From positions 99,501 through 163,500 of the forward strand of contig BDSI01000031.1 in the NCBI GenBank assembly GCA_003117195.1: a DNA stretch of 64,000 nucleotides, given 5' to 3'. The stretch comes from Eudorina sp. 2006-703-Eu-15 (taxonomy: Eukaryota > Chlorophyta > Chlorophyceae > Chlamydomonadales > Volvocaceae). Made by a program: the position numbers and the translations under genes. The notes under the pieces were generated by a model. It ran no database searches and was not told where the DNA came from. It worked only from the letters and a program-made list of their open reading frames with translations. Below, one piece after another: positions 1-12,569 of this stretch (positions are counted from its first letter, which is position 1; the number at the start of each line of letters is the position of its first letter).

Positions 1-19
1 TGAGCACACGAGGGCAGCA

Positions 20-3000
20 TCATGAAGTCATCAAGGCCTGCTCTTCCACCTCCGAAGAAGGCCCCGGCCCGCCCACTAGGACCGCCACAGGCAACCCATT
101 GCCTTACCTTGGGTTTGGAACCTTCGGACCGCGGCCGCTTTCGCTCCCCCACTTCACCGCCGCTGTGTACGGGCGCCGCTGCAGGGGTCGACCCCGCGGA
201 CGCTGGTAACCCCGGTCTGTCCCCTGCAGCACCGCCGCGGTTCGCGGCCGCCGGAGCGCCAGCACCCACAGGCGCCGCAGACCCAGCCCCTGATGTCCCC
301 GCCGCGGACGGCACAGCCCCATCCCCGCTCTTCCCAGCCTTGCCGCCCTGAACCCGCTGCTGCTGTTGCGTCGGCTGCGCTGATGCGACAGACGTCTGTA
401 AGGGTTGCTGAGTAGGCTGGCCCGGCTGCGCCGCAGACTGTTGCTGCTGTGCTTTTCCAGGCATAGCAGCGGTGTTTGCAGGAGCAAGAGCCTCCTTGCC
501 AGCGCCCGATGAATGGCCCCCGCCAGCGGGGCTGAGTTGGGACACAGGGGTCCTGCTCCGAGCTGGTGGCGCAGACTCCCCATCCTGCTGCTCGCCTGCG
601 GAAGTTTGTCCCGCATTGCCGCGGCTATCCTGCATCCGTGCCACCTGGATCAGACAGGCACAGGAGGAGCAGCTACGTGATTGGTCCGAAAACGTTCGAC
701 CGATATTAAAAATGCACCAGGCATTCCAAAACATTGTGGTAAGCACTCGAAGCTTGAAGACCCAAATCTGGACACATAATATGATCAGATGCTTGAAGTG
801 AAGTGTAACCCAAACCAACACCTTCGTACAGACCCGCGACAGCGTCAAGCACCCCGGTGATCAAGACGCGTAGCGTCCGCAGACGTGCCCAAGCAACTCC
901 TAGGCCCACATTCAGCGCTCACCTTCTTCTGCGGGCCCTTTCGATCGCCCCCAGCGTCATGAGCTGCAGCTGCGCCCGTCGATCCCGCCGCGGTGGCCCC
1001 TGACGCTGCGGCCGGCGCAGCACCGCCCTGTGACCCCACAATAAAGCCGCTCGAGCGGCTCGGTAGTCCTGCCCGCGGCGTTTCCGACTTTGACGATGGT
1101 AATGACGAAAGCGGAGTGAACATGGACTCAAAATCGTCACCGCCTTTCATGGCCACAGGCGCGACGGTCGAGGGTGCCCGCGCAGGCGGTAGCCGCACTC
1201 GGGCAGCGCTGGTGGCAAGGGGCAGCGCCGACGAGGGAGCTGCGCTAGACGGCTGCGCAGCTGACGCCGCTGCTACTTGCTGCGGGGCTGTCGGTGCAGG
1301 TGTCGCAGATGGTGGCGTGACTATACAGGACGCCGTTAGAGCCGCAGCAGGGGCTGTAAGGAGTCCTGCAACAGCAACGGTGGTACCTGGCGGCTGCGTC
1401 GTGTCAGCCAGACCGGCATGGGGCACGGGCGGAGACACGGCTGCGGCAACCAACGACGACGTAGCGGGTGCTGCCGGGACGACATCCAAGGATTTCCGCC
1501 CGGGCAATCCAACCGGTGGTATGGCCGCCGAGGGCGACGAGAGACCACTGCTGCCGACTGTTATCACTGCTGTTGTTCTGCCGGCCAATCCCCCGGCTGC
1601 TCCTAGTCCGCCCGGCACCGATACCGACCCATGGGGCACCGATGCATCAGTCGTATCCAACACGGACTGCGCAGTTTGAAGTGTCGGGGCACGGCTGGCC
1701 AGCTGCACTGTCTTCTCCTTCATACAATCAAAGCCCTGCGGAGGACAAACAAGATTGCTTACTCTATTGCTCAGCATCGAGACACTGGTATCACATACCT
1801 TCGCGTCAGAAGTGCTCAGATGAGCAGAGGCCCAAACCTCCCCCTACCCGTTCAAATAAAACACGTTCCGTGGACCATCTGATCAGACTGGTTATCACAT
1901 ATTTCGAACATAATGCAGGTGCTATGAGCAAAACTGCTAGACCCAGCCTACTTGCGCACAGCACGTGCATTCAATGGGTACTATACGCCCGCCATACATG
2001 TTCATACTCAAACGTGGCCAACCTGTTCGTCTTTGACGCGTAGAGATTCCTCCGGCAGCACGTGCTGCACAGCAGCCGGACGAACTGTCGACCCTGACCC
2101 CGGCAAACCATTTGCGGGCTCGGCCTACGTGCATGAAGAGACGCAAGTAGTCGCGGCATTTGGCGTAGAGACATCGTTATGCGATTGCCCGCAGCCCCCG
2201 GAGGACTGCTAAACAGTATTATGGGTAACCATGTGCCGTTAGAAGCACTGGATGGGTATTGAGGTACAACCGCATCTTAGCGCCTTCATTCCGCGGAACA
2301 TGCACACCAAGTTGATCCGATTCCGTCCTGGCTGTTGGCCGCTGGCTGTCAACCAACCTGGCTCAAGTGCTAGCTGCTTACCCAAGCCATGAGATCAGGC
2401 TCGCGATGTGCATATGGTTCGGTTTGAGGATGAGCTTGCTTTTTGCTGAACGCGCAGCCTTTGCCGATATCCGTGTCCATTTACGGAATTCCCCGCTGAC
2501 GCGTAGCTACATACAGTGTGTGATGAGGGAAGCGAACCCCAGGCGCTTCGCAGCTATGATTACATATATTTAAGACGTGCATCTTCGGGGTCAAGGCTTT
2601 ATCGCCCTTACCCTGTTGTTCCCTTCTCATCTTCTTCCCGTCCAATCTTCTTCTCTGTATGTCTATGGGTCTTCGGCTCGTTTAGGTCTTACATGGTCTG
2701 GGTGGAAGAAGAGCTCCCACCATGTAACTAACTAACCAACCTCAGGAGCAGCGCAATACGCATCAGAACTGTGCCTTCAGTCCTCAGGCAGCCCTTGCGG
2801 AGCGCTCCCCCATGGACGCTTGTGTGACGTGCACCCACCTGACTCGCATTTGCCTACTATAGAATCCTCAATTCTCGCGACATACAGGGCAGGGCGGCAT
2901 CCCGCGACATTCAGAGCCAGACGACTGCCACACGGCAAAACACACGAGCCCGTACCTTAACACAAGGCTGTGACTGCACCACGTGATGCGACGATGCCAG

Positions 3001-3234
3001 TGTGGTGCATGGATGGGCACTTGATGCTGTCTGCTGTTCGTGGATGTCTGCTGCCTTCTGGGGCAACTCGTTGCAAGTACCAGGCTCATCCTGCTGACAG
3101 TTAAGCGTAGACCCCGGGAGTAGGACCTGCTGGACAGATTGCCGCTCCCGTTCTTGCTGCTCCTTAGCATGGTCCTGAATCCATTTCCATTTCAGACCCT
3201 TGAAGCCAGGCCCTGGGCACTCCACCTTGGTCAT
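20..3234 (-). CDS. Unrecognised low-complexity protein, possibly nuclear (about 548 aa)
   Basis: I do not recognise this protein. The model joins exons 3234-2956, 1735-923, 644-108 and perhaps 37-20, all with phase-0 introns and clean GT-AG borders. The first exon is the least repetitive: it opens MTKVECPGPGFKGLKWKW and continues with a charged, Gln/Glu/Arg-rich helix-like stretch. Exon 2 is Ala/Pro/Ser/Thr-rich with one less biased patch (DDFESMFTPLSSLPSS). Exon 3 is Gln/Ala/Gly-rich and ends with basic GERKRPRSEGSKPK, a plausible nuclear localisation signal. The last exon would add only ALMTS and a stop after a 70-nt intron; alternatively the reading frame runs off the left edge of the window. 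The start at 3234 is the first ATG of that exon, and an upstream exon cannot be excluded. The 1.2-kb first intron may hide a further exon. It is transcribed divergently from the BuGZ gene. Confidence 0.5.
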
Positions 3235-4292
3235 AGCTGAACCAGCTGCCCCGGCACCAGCCCCTTCAGCACAGCATTAGCAAAGTTCATGCCACACGTG
3301 TCAACAATGTTAGGGGAGCGAGCTGCTCCATGAACTCGGTCAGTTGCGTGAGCGCTTTCAGCAGTAACGACCAAGGCGCGAAAACGAAACAAATGAGGAT
3401 TTCGCATGCACAACCAGGCGTCAACACAGGATATTAAAACTCTCATTTGCCGCACAAAGACGTTTAAGCGCTCTGGAGTCTGTGCGCCCGCGAAAATTTG
3501 CACCTCCAGTCAGTAAACGGACGACCACGCAACGCCTCTCCAAACAATCTCAAGCAGGCGAACACAAACACACATTTACTGATATTCGTAGAAACTGGCA
3601 GCGAGAAGCCTTATCCGGAGGTTGGGCCCCCGCCAACGCCGTAGCCTTCTGCCTTCAAGCGGACATTCGCGCAACGGAGAAGGCAAAATGGAAAACCTTA
3701 CCGGCCTGTATATGAAGTCCCTTCGTTTGGACATACCCAGGCGGCCGCTCCACTCACTAAGTGCCGTTGTGTAGACCGAGCACGGTACAAGGCAGGCGCA
3801 TACTAAAGTCAAGCTTTGTTCATAGTAGCATTTCGCATATCAAGGCAAAAGAACATAGGGGGTGCGACGCGGACCCCTCCAGAGAGCAGCAACGTTGCGG
3901 GCAAGCATCCGTTCCATAAAATGAAAATTTCATCCAATATTCATTATGGCTGTTTCTGCTTTTTGGCGCTCGTCGCACAAGAAGCTATCGTACTCTCTCG
4001 TACATCTGTGGTACATCCTCGAGTTTCCCTTTCCTTTGGGAGAGGGGCAGATGCAATTTTGCATCGATGTGACACTCTTTTCCACTTCCTGCTCATGACC
4101 GCAATTTGAGGACCCGAAATCCTTTGCTTTAACTGAAGCGTTCACACAGGCGTTCAACTAGGTATTGCCCTACCCGGCATAAAACACTAGGATCTGCGGC
4201 TGCAATCATCTGACAAACTGTACTCGTTGGACAGAGCTCTTTGGGAAACAGCGCCTTCTTGACAACAGTGCGCAAACAGCAAACAGCGAGCG
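3235..4292. promoter_or_regulatory. Divergent upstream region between the unknown gene and BuGZ
   Basis: This stretch separates two start codons that point away from each other, so it should hold both 5' UTRs and both promoters. It is visibly more A/T-rich than the flanking exons. I see no open frame with coding character and no clear TATA or repeat that I would call. Confidence 0.45.
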
Positions 4293-6399
4293 ATGGGCAA
4301 GAAGAAAAAGAATAAGGAACAGGAGGCTATATTTTGCTACTATTGTGACCGTATCTTTGACGATGAGGCTGCGCTCATTGTGCACCAGAAGAATAAGCAC
4401 TTCAAATGCCCGGAGTGAGCTATCATCGTTTTACAACACGTGTCCGCACGAACCACATGCCTAGAACAGCGATGAATGCGAGCGTATGGCCGCAGGTGCA
4501 ATCGGAAAATGAATACGGCGCAGGGCCTGGCTACCCACGCCTTTCAAGTCCACAAGCTGACGGTTACCGCGTGAGTACGCTAAGGTGGGGCTTGTGATCT
4601 AGCGTCGGCCGCACTGATCAATGGCCCGTTCCCTCAGGGTGCCGGCGGCGAAAGCAGGGAGGGATTCCATGAGCATCGAAATCTTTGGAATGGCGGGTGT
4701 TCCAGATGACGTTCGGCCTGCTAAGTTCCAAGGTATGTCAGCACTCCTGGCAGTGTACCGTACGGGTGTATGTCGGACAGGTCGGTACTTCGACCTGTCG
4801 AGATGTTACACTCGGCCGGGGTGAGGCAGTTGAAGAACTGAAGAATGCGCGATGCGTGCTCGGGGATCCTCACCGAATGACTCACATGAGGTGCTGCTGC
4901 CCCGAGCAACGCAGTCGCAATTCCGTGCGCGGCTGACGCATAGCAGCTCGGCCTCTTCGGTTGACCCTCCCTGTATGCCGAGGGTAACCGGCCTCTCGCT
5001 TACGTTGGCCGTGGTGGCGCTGTGTTTCTGGCGTTGGTCCACAGGCGACGGGCCCGCATCAAAGAAGGCTCGCACCGATGACGATGACGACGTGACACCG
5101 CCGCCCGCGCCAGCTCCCCCACCCCCGCCGGCAGCGGTAGCAGGCGCTTACCCACCTGCGGGACCTCCACCACCCGGGGCTCCGCCCGGTTTACCGCCGA
5201 TGGGTTACCCACCAGGGCCTTACGGAGCGCCACCGTAAGTACAGGGAGCAGCATCAACCACCATTTTTGTTACAAATATATGTGGTGTTTCTGTGTAGGT
5301 TGGTAACCTATTAACGACAATGTGGATAATGTGTGCAGGCCATACGGGTTCCCACCTTATGGTGCCCCACCGCCGGGCTTCCCGCCACGACCCGGAATGC
5401 CTCCAGGGCCTTATGGGGGTCCGCCGCCGTATGGCCCGCCGCCGCCAGGCTTTCCACCGCGGCCGCCGCCAGGTGGGTTGCTCGTGATGTCCCGATTCTC
5501 GTTATGTCCCGATCTGTGTTAGCCTACCATCAGCTCGCGGGAATTTTGCAGCTTCGGGCGCCGTCCTGCGATGGTACGCCAAAATGCGCCTGTCCGGCGC
5601 ATTCCACGTACTCCTTGCTGCACCGGCCGCTAGATGAGGATTTGGGTGCGTGGAAACGCGAGTGGAACGACATGTGCCGTTCGTCTGTTTTAGGACTTTC
5701 TGCTGACAACCTTGTCATTGCTGCAGGCATGCTACCGCATCCAGGAATGCCGCCGCCTCACCCGGGGATGCCGCCACCCGGAGGGCCCCCACCACCTGGG
5801 ATGCCACCAGGTGGCCCGCGGCCTCCTGGACCATATCCGCCCTACATGCAGCCGCCAGGGGCGCCCGGAATGCCGCCGCCTGGGATGCCGCCGCCTGGGA
5901 TGCCACCTCCGGGGATGCCGCCGCCCGGAATGCCACCGCCTTTGTTTCCAATCGGGCAAGGAGCGCCACCCGTGCCGGGCCAGGCGCCAGCGCTGTTCCC
6001 CATTGGTAAGCAGGGCGAGGGGCTACATCTGTACTCATGATTATTTCATTAGGCTGTTGTATTGGTCGTGGTCGCGATGGTGGTGGTGTCTGCCTCAAAA
6101 TGGTACGGCCCATGTACCGATTTGGCATTATGTCGACGTGTTTTGTCTTCTGTTTATTCACAGGTGCCCCACCTCCTGGAGCGCCGCTGGGTGCAGCCCC
6201 AGCTGCCACTGGGTCCGTCGCTGCTTCAGCCGCGGCCACGCCCACCACAGCCAATCCACCGGCGCCCGCCACAACGACGGACGGGTCTTTGGTGATCTGG
6301 ACAGACGACGAGTTTTCAATCGAGGAGCGCCGAGCGCAGCTCCCCCGCTACGCCCTTGGACCGCCCCAGCCAATGATTGTGAACGGCGTTGCAGCATGA
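4293..6399 (+). CDS. BUGZ: BuGZ/ZNF207/SUF4-type C2H2 zinc-finger protein (376 aa)
   Basis: Seven exons: 4293-4414, 4496-4570, 4638-4732, 5045-5234, 5339-5472, 5727-6005 and 6164-6399; all joins keep frame. The N terminus MGKKKKNKEQEAIFCYYC begins two C2H2 fingers (C15/C18 with a following H...H pair, then CPECNRKM...THAFQVH), followed by the family signature AVPAAKAGRDSMSIEIFGMAG. The middle is Pro/Gly/Met-rich and disordered. The C terminus has DDEFSIEERRAQLPRY, equivalent to the EDISLEERRAQLPKY segment of ZNF207 and the matching part of plant SUF4. Members of the family bind microtubules and the checkpoint protein Bub3 and phase-separate on spindles; plant SUF4 also acts in transcription at FLC. 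Which role applies here cannot be told from sequence. A TGTAA motif lies at 6639-6643. Confidence 0.92.
5867..5941 (+). repeat. Five tandem 15-bp units coding GMPPP in BuGZ exon 6
   Basis: Five consecutive 15-bp units (5867, 5882, 5897, 5912, 5927) each encode Gly-Met-Pro-Pro-Pro, with third-position differences only. They sit inside the disordered Pro-rich region, which in animal BuGZ drives coacervation. The units probably vary in number between strains. Confidence 0.9.
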
Positions 6400-7603
6400 A
6401 CGATGGAGCAAGCATCTTTCACGCCATCTGCAGTGGTTGGAATGAGTGATGTGCTTGATGTGTTGCTGGCAAACATGGAGGGGGCGGGGTGCTGGAACGC
6501 GGACGGGGGGACGGTTGCTCTGGGTGCGGGGGGCTGGGGCACATCGAGCAGGTGCGGGTCGGGTGCGCTGGATTGTGCCAGGCGGCACCGTACGGCCCGA
6601 GGACCTGCATTGCTACGGTTCAGGAGCTTCGTGTGGACTGTAAGCTACTGGCAGTCTCGAAGCCTTAAATACGGGACTGCACGAATGAGAAACGGGCACT
6701 ACAGGCGTTGACTCCCCGCGTTATTCTGCACTGGCAGCACGGAAAGGAACGGTTAAAAAGTACTACCTTCTTCCTCCTGGGCTACGCCAGGTAGGGAGGG
6801 GAATATAATAATCAACTAATATTTGTGTCACCAAAAAGCCCCAACCCCTGGCGCCCTGAGGGCCTCAGGGGCGTACTACACGACGAAACACGGTACGGCG
6901 TTTGGCCGAAACACGGTACAGTGTTCGCCCACTTTCTACCCACCCAAGAATTTTCACCCCAATGCCATGATAGAAAAAATGCCCTAATTTCCTTGGAAAA
7001 ATGGTCATGGGCAAGATCAGTGCAAGTGCATTACCGGCTGACTTGCCTCCGCCCAGCCCCGATAGCCATGTAAGCTCCCATGTCTTTGATAAAACCCTAA
7101 ACATCACATGCCGCAAACACAAAATTAACAACCCCCAAAACGTCCCCTGCTCCACAGTAACATCATGTTCTTATTCAGGTCTGCTGACTGGCGGAGGCAG
7201 CCAGCCAGTGTCAGGTATCCGCGAACATCTCTGAGGACGTCTCGCCCTTCTACGCTGGGTCATTGACACAGTGACGTGGGTGGAACTTCGCATCACTGCG
7301 ATTCTGTCTGATGACGTCCCAGCTGCCGCATTCAATTGAAGTCGTTGTCACCAGTACAAGCTGGCTGAGGTTCTCAAAACTGCACCATGCCCCTGATTGG
7401 CACAGGGACCCTTTCCGCGCGCCGCAACGGAAAGGCAGGACAGCCAGGCCCCTGCGCAAGTGTGTGCACCGCAATCAAGCTGCGGTCAGATGTGGACCCT
7501 TCTTCTCCGAGCCGGCCTCTTGCTGCGCATCCAACTCCAGGGCCTCCAGTTGAGCCATCGCGTCCCGTACCTGCCAAACGGGCACATACCGCGATACCGT
7601 TTA
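6400..7603. other. Convergent 3' regions of BuGZ and the TrhO gene
   Basis: Two genes end towards each other here, so the stretch should be 3' UTR of both plus a short spacer. The only signal I would name is TGTAA at 6639-6643, a common green-algal polyadenylation motif, about 240 bp after the BuGZ stop. I see no further gene. Confidence 0.4.
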
Positions 7604-10600
7604 TCACGAATGGCGCTTAGTGGGGGACTGCAGCCTCATAGTACAGTAGGTCCCAGTCGGCAACGAGCGCCGCCCACAAGCAACCTCAACGGTGCGCCGT
7701 GTCGAGCGCAGCACCCACCATCCCCCCCCACCCACCATCTTCTTCCGCGCCAGCTTCTCCGCCACAAACTCCACGCGCTTCTGCTTGAGCGCTTCCCGCC
7801 GCCTTGCGCGCCGGGCCACGCGGCCCTCACGCGTTCGGCCAGAAGAGATCAGCGGGCCTACTTCGTCCCGGTCAGCATAGTTACCCCACGAGCCTGAATT
7901 GCACATAAGAGAAAAAGCGCTCAGGTGGGCCCCTTCAGTGTAGAGGCGCAGAGCAGTACGTTGCACATGCTGCTTGTTGGACAAGCAGCATGTGCAAGGA
8001 CGTTCACCTGAACCGGCGAGGTGGTCACGAGATGCTCACACAGATTACCACACAGAAGTCGACCTCTTGCAGGGAACTGCTTCCACCCCACGCTACCAAT
8101 CCCCCTCCAAACTCCCCCCCACACGCCCGCACATAGTGAAATAGATTACCGTTTCCCAAACGCTAAGCAAAGGATCCTCCTCGCACCGTAATGTCCGCCT
8201 TCCACCTTCGCCGGCCGCAACAGCCGCGGCGCGGTCATGCAGGCCTCGCAGCAGCACCCATGGTAGCGCTCCTTGCAGGCGGAACAGGCGATGAACAGCT
8301 CGTTGCAGTCGATGTTGGCACAGTTGACATGGGGCAACTGCGCGTTGGGGGAGCCGCACAGCACGCAGGGCACGGCCGCGGGCAGCGCGCCGGACTCTGC
8401 GCCGCCGTCGGCGGGGTGAGCGGCAGCAGGGCAGTCCGCGTCACCTGAACGGCAACAAGTAAAGCGCCAGCCAGGTGCGGCGGCATGCATCGCACGGCAC
8501 CCGTGCAAACCAGCCCGTCCATATACCACAGCGACAGAAGCTAACTGCGCTTTGCACACACGGTTTATAACCGTGATCTGCACACGGAATGTGATCAGTC
8601 CCGGCTGTGAAAGGGAATTCACTGAAAGACGCCTATGGGCTGTCCAAAGCGCAGGCCTTTCCAGAGTGCGCGGATGAGAGATCGCTCGCATGCAGCAACC
8701 GACCCGTGGGTCCACGGAGGTGCACGGTATGTAACGCAACCGCAACGCAACCGCCGCCAACCGCTGCCGCACCCGTCGTAGTGGCGGGAATCGCCATCCG
8801 CGAATCGAACACGAACAGGCTGCCCTTCCAATGGGAGCCTCCCTCACTCCGGAAGTAGTTTTGGACGCCGCCCTCGAGCGTGTAGAGGTTGTTGTAGCCT
8901 TTTTTGCGTAGGAAGGTCGAGTACACATCGCAGCGGATGCCCCCGGTGCAGTACATCTGCAGGCGCAGCAGGCAACATGGAGCGTCGGCTTATGCGGCGC
9001 CATCGCTGCCCATGCACTCTTAGCATTGACGATCACGGCAATTCACAAATGGCCACGTACAAGGCCCTTGTACTGGATCTCTGCCTGCATACCGTGCTTT
9101 CTACTTATGCTGTTGACCGCAAGGGCCGTGTGACCCACGACAGTCAAACGGCGGTCCGTCCCTCCTGAACTCACCATCACCGGGGTGTCCTTATCGACTT
9201 CCCTCAGGTACTCCGGTACCTCCTGCTCAGCCTCGCCCACAGGCGTCTCTGCAAACACCTCCTCCATGGGCCGGCCGGCGCCCTCGAAGTGACCCGCATC
9301 CCATTCGTAGTCGTTGCGCACGTCAAGCACAACCACACTCTTCTCCTGCAAAAATCAGGACGCAGCAAACACACAGTGCGAAGGCCCTTCCCGGTCACAG
9401 CCTGCGCTGGAATCAGGACGAGGGAGTAAAATCCCTGTATGCTTCTGTTCAGTACGCCCGTTGCAAAAAAATTGCGTTGCGGCGTACAACAACACACCTC
9501 ACATCGTGCGGTCGACAGGTTTAGGACGCAACCCTGAGCTGAAGGCCCCATCTGGGTCACACCGTAATGAAGGGACTGTTGCGATGCTCATTGACCCTTG
9601 CGACATAGGACGGAAAGCCGCTTGGGTAAGCAAACAAGGCTCGAGTGCTGTTGTGGTCATAAGTTAAGGCCCAGGCGGCTACGAGTTTTGCAAGTCCTGC
9701 CCGGGCTGATCCGACCACGCCGCATCCTAATCAAAACTCAAAGATATGTCGCGCTGCTCATTGACCCTTGCGACACAGGATGGAAAGCCGCTTGGGTAAG
9801 CAAACAAGGCTCGAGTGCTGTTGTGGTCATAAGTTAAGGCCCAGGCGGCTACGAGTTTTGCAAGTCCTGCCCGGGCTGATCCGACCACGCCGCATCCAAA
9901 TCAAAACTCAAAGATATGTCGCGATGCTCATTGACCCTTGCGACATAGGACGGAAAGCCGCTTGGGTAAGCAAACAAGGCTCGAGCGCTGTTGTGGTCAT
10001 AATTTAAGGCCCAGGCGGCTACGAGTTTTGCAAGTCCTGCCCGGGCTGATCCGACCACGCTGCATCCTAATCAAAACTCAGAGATACGTCGCGCTGCTCA
10101 TTGACCCTTGCGACACAGGATGGAAAGCCGCTTGGGTAAGCAAACAAGGCTCGAGTGCTGTTGTGGTCATAATTTAAGGCCCAGGCGGCTACGAGTTTTG
10201 CAAGTCCTGCCCGGGCTGATCCGACCACGCCGCATCCAAATCAAAACTCAAAGATATGTCGCGATGCTCATTGACCCTTGCGACATAGGACGGAAAGCCG
10301 CTTGGGTAAGCAAACAAGGCTCGAGTGCTGTTGTGGTCATAAGTTAAGGCCCAGGCGGCTACGAGTTTTGCAAGTCCTGCCCGGGCTGATCCGACCACGC
10401 TGCATCCAAATCAAAACTCAAAGATATGTCGCGCTGCTCATTGACCCTTGCGACACAGGATGGAAAGCCGCTTGGGTAAGCAAACAAGGCTCGAGTGCTG
10501 TTGTGGTCATAATTTAAGGCCCAGGCGGCTACGAGTTTTGCAAGTCCTGCCCGGGCTGATCCGACCACGCTGCATCCTAATCAAAACTCAAAGATATGTC

Positions 10601-12569
10601 GCGCTGCTCATTGACCCTTGCGACACAGGATGGAAAGCCGCTTGGGTAAGCAAACAAGGCTCGAGTGCTGTTGTGGTCATAAGTTAAGGCCCAGGCGGCT
10701 ACGAGTTTTGCAAGTCCTGCCCGGGCTGATCCGACCACGCTGCATCCTAATCAAAACTCAAAGATATGTCGCGCTGCTCATTGACCCTTGCGACACAGGA
10801 TGGAAAGCCGCTTGGGTAAGCAAACAAGGCTCGAGTGCTGTTGTGGTCATAATTTAAGGCCCAGGCGGCTACGAGTTTTGCAAGTCCTGCCCGGGCTGAT
10901 CCGACCACGCTGCATCCTAATCAAAACTCAAAGATATGTCGCGATGCTCATTGACCCTTGCGACACAGGATGGATCGCCGCTTGGGTAAGCAAACACAGC
11001 TTTGGTTAATGTTGTGGCTCATTCAAAAACCAGGCCAGCCACGGTTGGTCTGCTAGCCCAGTGATCCGGCCACTAGCGTTGTGGCATGCAACACACGCGC
11101 CCCGGTCCTCCCATCCCATGTTTCGCAACCCATCTCACGCTCCGATGTCCCCGCCACGGCCCTAAAATCGCGCACGTATCGCACCTTGGCTTGTGCAATC
11201 ATCTCTTTCCACTGCCTGGGCTCCAGCGGGGTGGCGCGCGCCGCTGGATCCGTGATGGGCATCGCCTCCATGCCGCCCGCCAGGCTGATGAGATTCGGCT
11301 TGTACTTCAACCTAAGCTTCGGGAAGGCGTGGCCTTCCGACGGCCAGACCGTGTAGCGCAGGCCCTGCGCAAGATAAGGACCCAGTGACGGCGGATGCGT
11401 CCGGAACTACCCAGCCGCGCGACATCGTACAAGCGCAATGCATGTACGGTGACCATCTGCCTGGTTTAATAGGTGTCGTGTGATTGAGCACAAGAATCCA
11501 ACCCGAAGCAGTCATCCGCCCGAGCAGGCGCCCAAGTGTGTGGTTTCCTTTATCTTTCCTGTCCAGAACCACTTGCGCTCGCTTGTGTATGCAACCACGT
11601 TGGGCGCCTAGGCGCGCACCCCAAATCGCAACATCCGGGACATCGCCGACCGCATGGAAAATCAGGGTCCTGTTCCATATGGCAAGACGGACTCCGGTCA
11701 CGGCCGGGCGAGCCGGCCCTTGCCTTGACCAGGCCCTACCTGCCCCATGGGCGCTGCCCTGACTGACCTGGAAACCCGGTTGCTGCTTGACCCACTCCGC
11801 GTATGCCGTCGCGTGTTCGACGGTCCCGCCATACTGGCAGTTCATACCCTGCGACGAAATGTAGATGCGCCCGCGGATGTCCAGACCAAGCCGCTCGATG
11901 AATCGGCGGTGCTCGTCCACAGCCTGCGGGTCGTGCAAGGCGCACAATAACATGGGTACAGCATGGTTAGTGACTCTTCGGTGTAAAACAATGGCATGGA
12001 TGCCGGCAAGCGAAGCGTGGCAGAATCAGGTCCTCCTCGCCCTGCTATTGCACCCGTCACCGCGTGGGGAACAGAGACCAAGCTACGGCAAAACTCAGGG
12101 CCACCGGGGCTTGGCAAAGACCTCTTTGTGGTGTGGGACGCCCGATTTGCACGCAAGCACCGCGGGGGAGCCTGTCTCAGTTTTATTGGGGAAATTCACG
12201 TTACGACACTGAGAGCAACCACCCCTCACACAGACCATGAGGCACCTATGAAAATCTCACCGCTTGTGGGTCTGCGACGGGCGTCAGGTGATAGAAATTC
12301 AGGACGCAGTACGCATTGGGGTCTGTCGGGGCCACCAGCTGCGGAGGCATCGACGACGAGGATGACGAGGCGCTGGTTGAGGGGTATTCCTGGTCGCATG
12401 AAGCGGCAGTGGCCCTGCAGAGCAGGCCGTGCTGATGCTGGCGCCACTCTGGAGCAGGCTGCGCGCACGGCTGGTGGTGCAGGGTCGAGTGGACCACCGG
12501 CAGCAGCTGCGTAGCGGCGCTGCGGGCACACACCTTGCTGGCATTGCAGATTCGACTGTTGAGCAGCAT
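7604..12569 (-). CDS. TRHO: TrhO/YceA/STR8-type rhodanese tRNA uridine-34 hydroxylase (515 aa)
   Basis: Seven exons on the minus strand: 12569-12261, 11923-11768, 11364-11185, 9345-9175, 8956-8773, 8444-8187 and 7893-7604; the joined frame is continuous. Bacterial TrhO makes 5-hydroxyuridine at tRNA position 34, and plants have the homologue STR8. After an N-terminal extension rich in Ser/Gln (possibly an organellar transit peptide) come YCVLNFYHLTPVADPQA, GRIYISSQGMNCQYGG and LISLAGGMEAMPI of the acylphosphatase-like domain, then a rhodanese domain (VVVLDVRNDYEWDAGHFEG) with active-site loop CTGGIRC around residues 275-280. A Cys-rich module follows (CVLCGSPN, VNCANIDCNELF, ACSACKERYHGCCCEAC), as in the family. 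The C terminus is a basic helix, KQKRVEFVAEKLARKK. The intron between exons 3 and 4 (11184-9346) is swollen by a satellite array. The last exon might contain one more intron after KKM. Confidence 0.9.
9581..11060. repeat. 170-bp satellite array inside a TrhO intron
   Basis: Units begin at 9587, 9757, 9927, 10097, 10267, 10437, 10607, 10777 and 10947, exactly 170 bp apart; the ninth decays after about 70 bp and fades out by about 11060. Copies are nearly identical. Two versions alternate: A (catagga-cgg, copies 1, 3, 5) and B (cacagga-tgg, copies 2, 4, 6, 7, 8, 9), giving A-B-A-B-A-B-B-B-B. Short frames across the array arise because 170 is not a multiple of three and are not genes. The whole array lies within one intron of the minus-strand gene. 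Confidence 0.97.

Noticed and set aside
993..1679. 228-codon plus-strand frame
   Set aside because: It is the mirror of the Ala/Pro/Ser-rich minus-strand exon 923-1735, which has proper splice borders and matching phase with its neighbours.
9598..11009. Repeated 79-residue reading frames along the 170-bp array
   Set aside because: They arise from the repeat period (170 is not a multiple of three) and lie in an intron of a well-supported gene on the other strand; each overlaps the next and has no homology.
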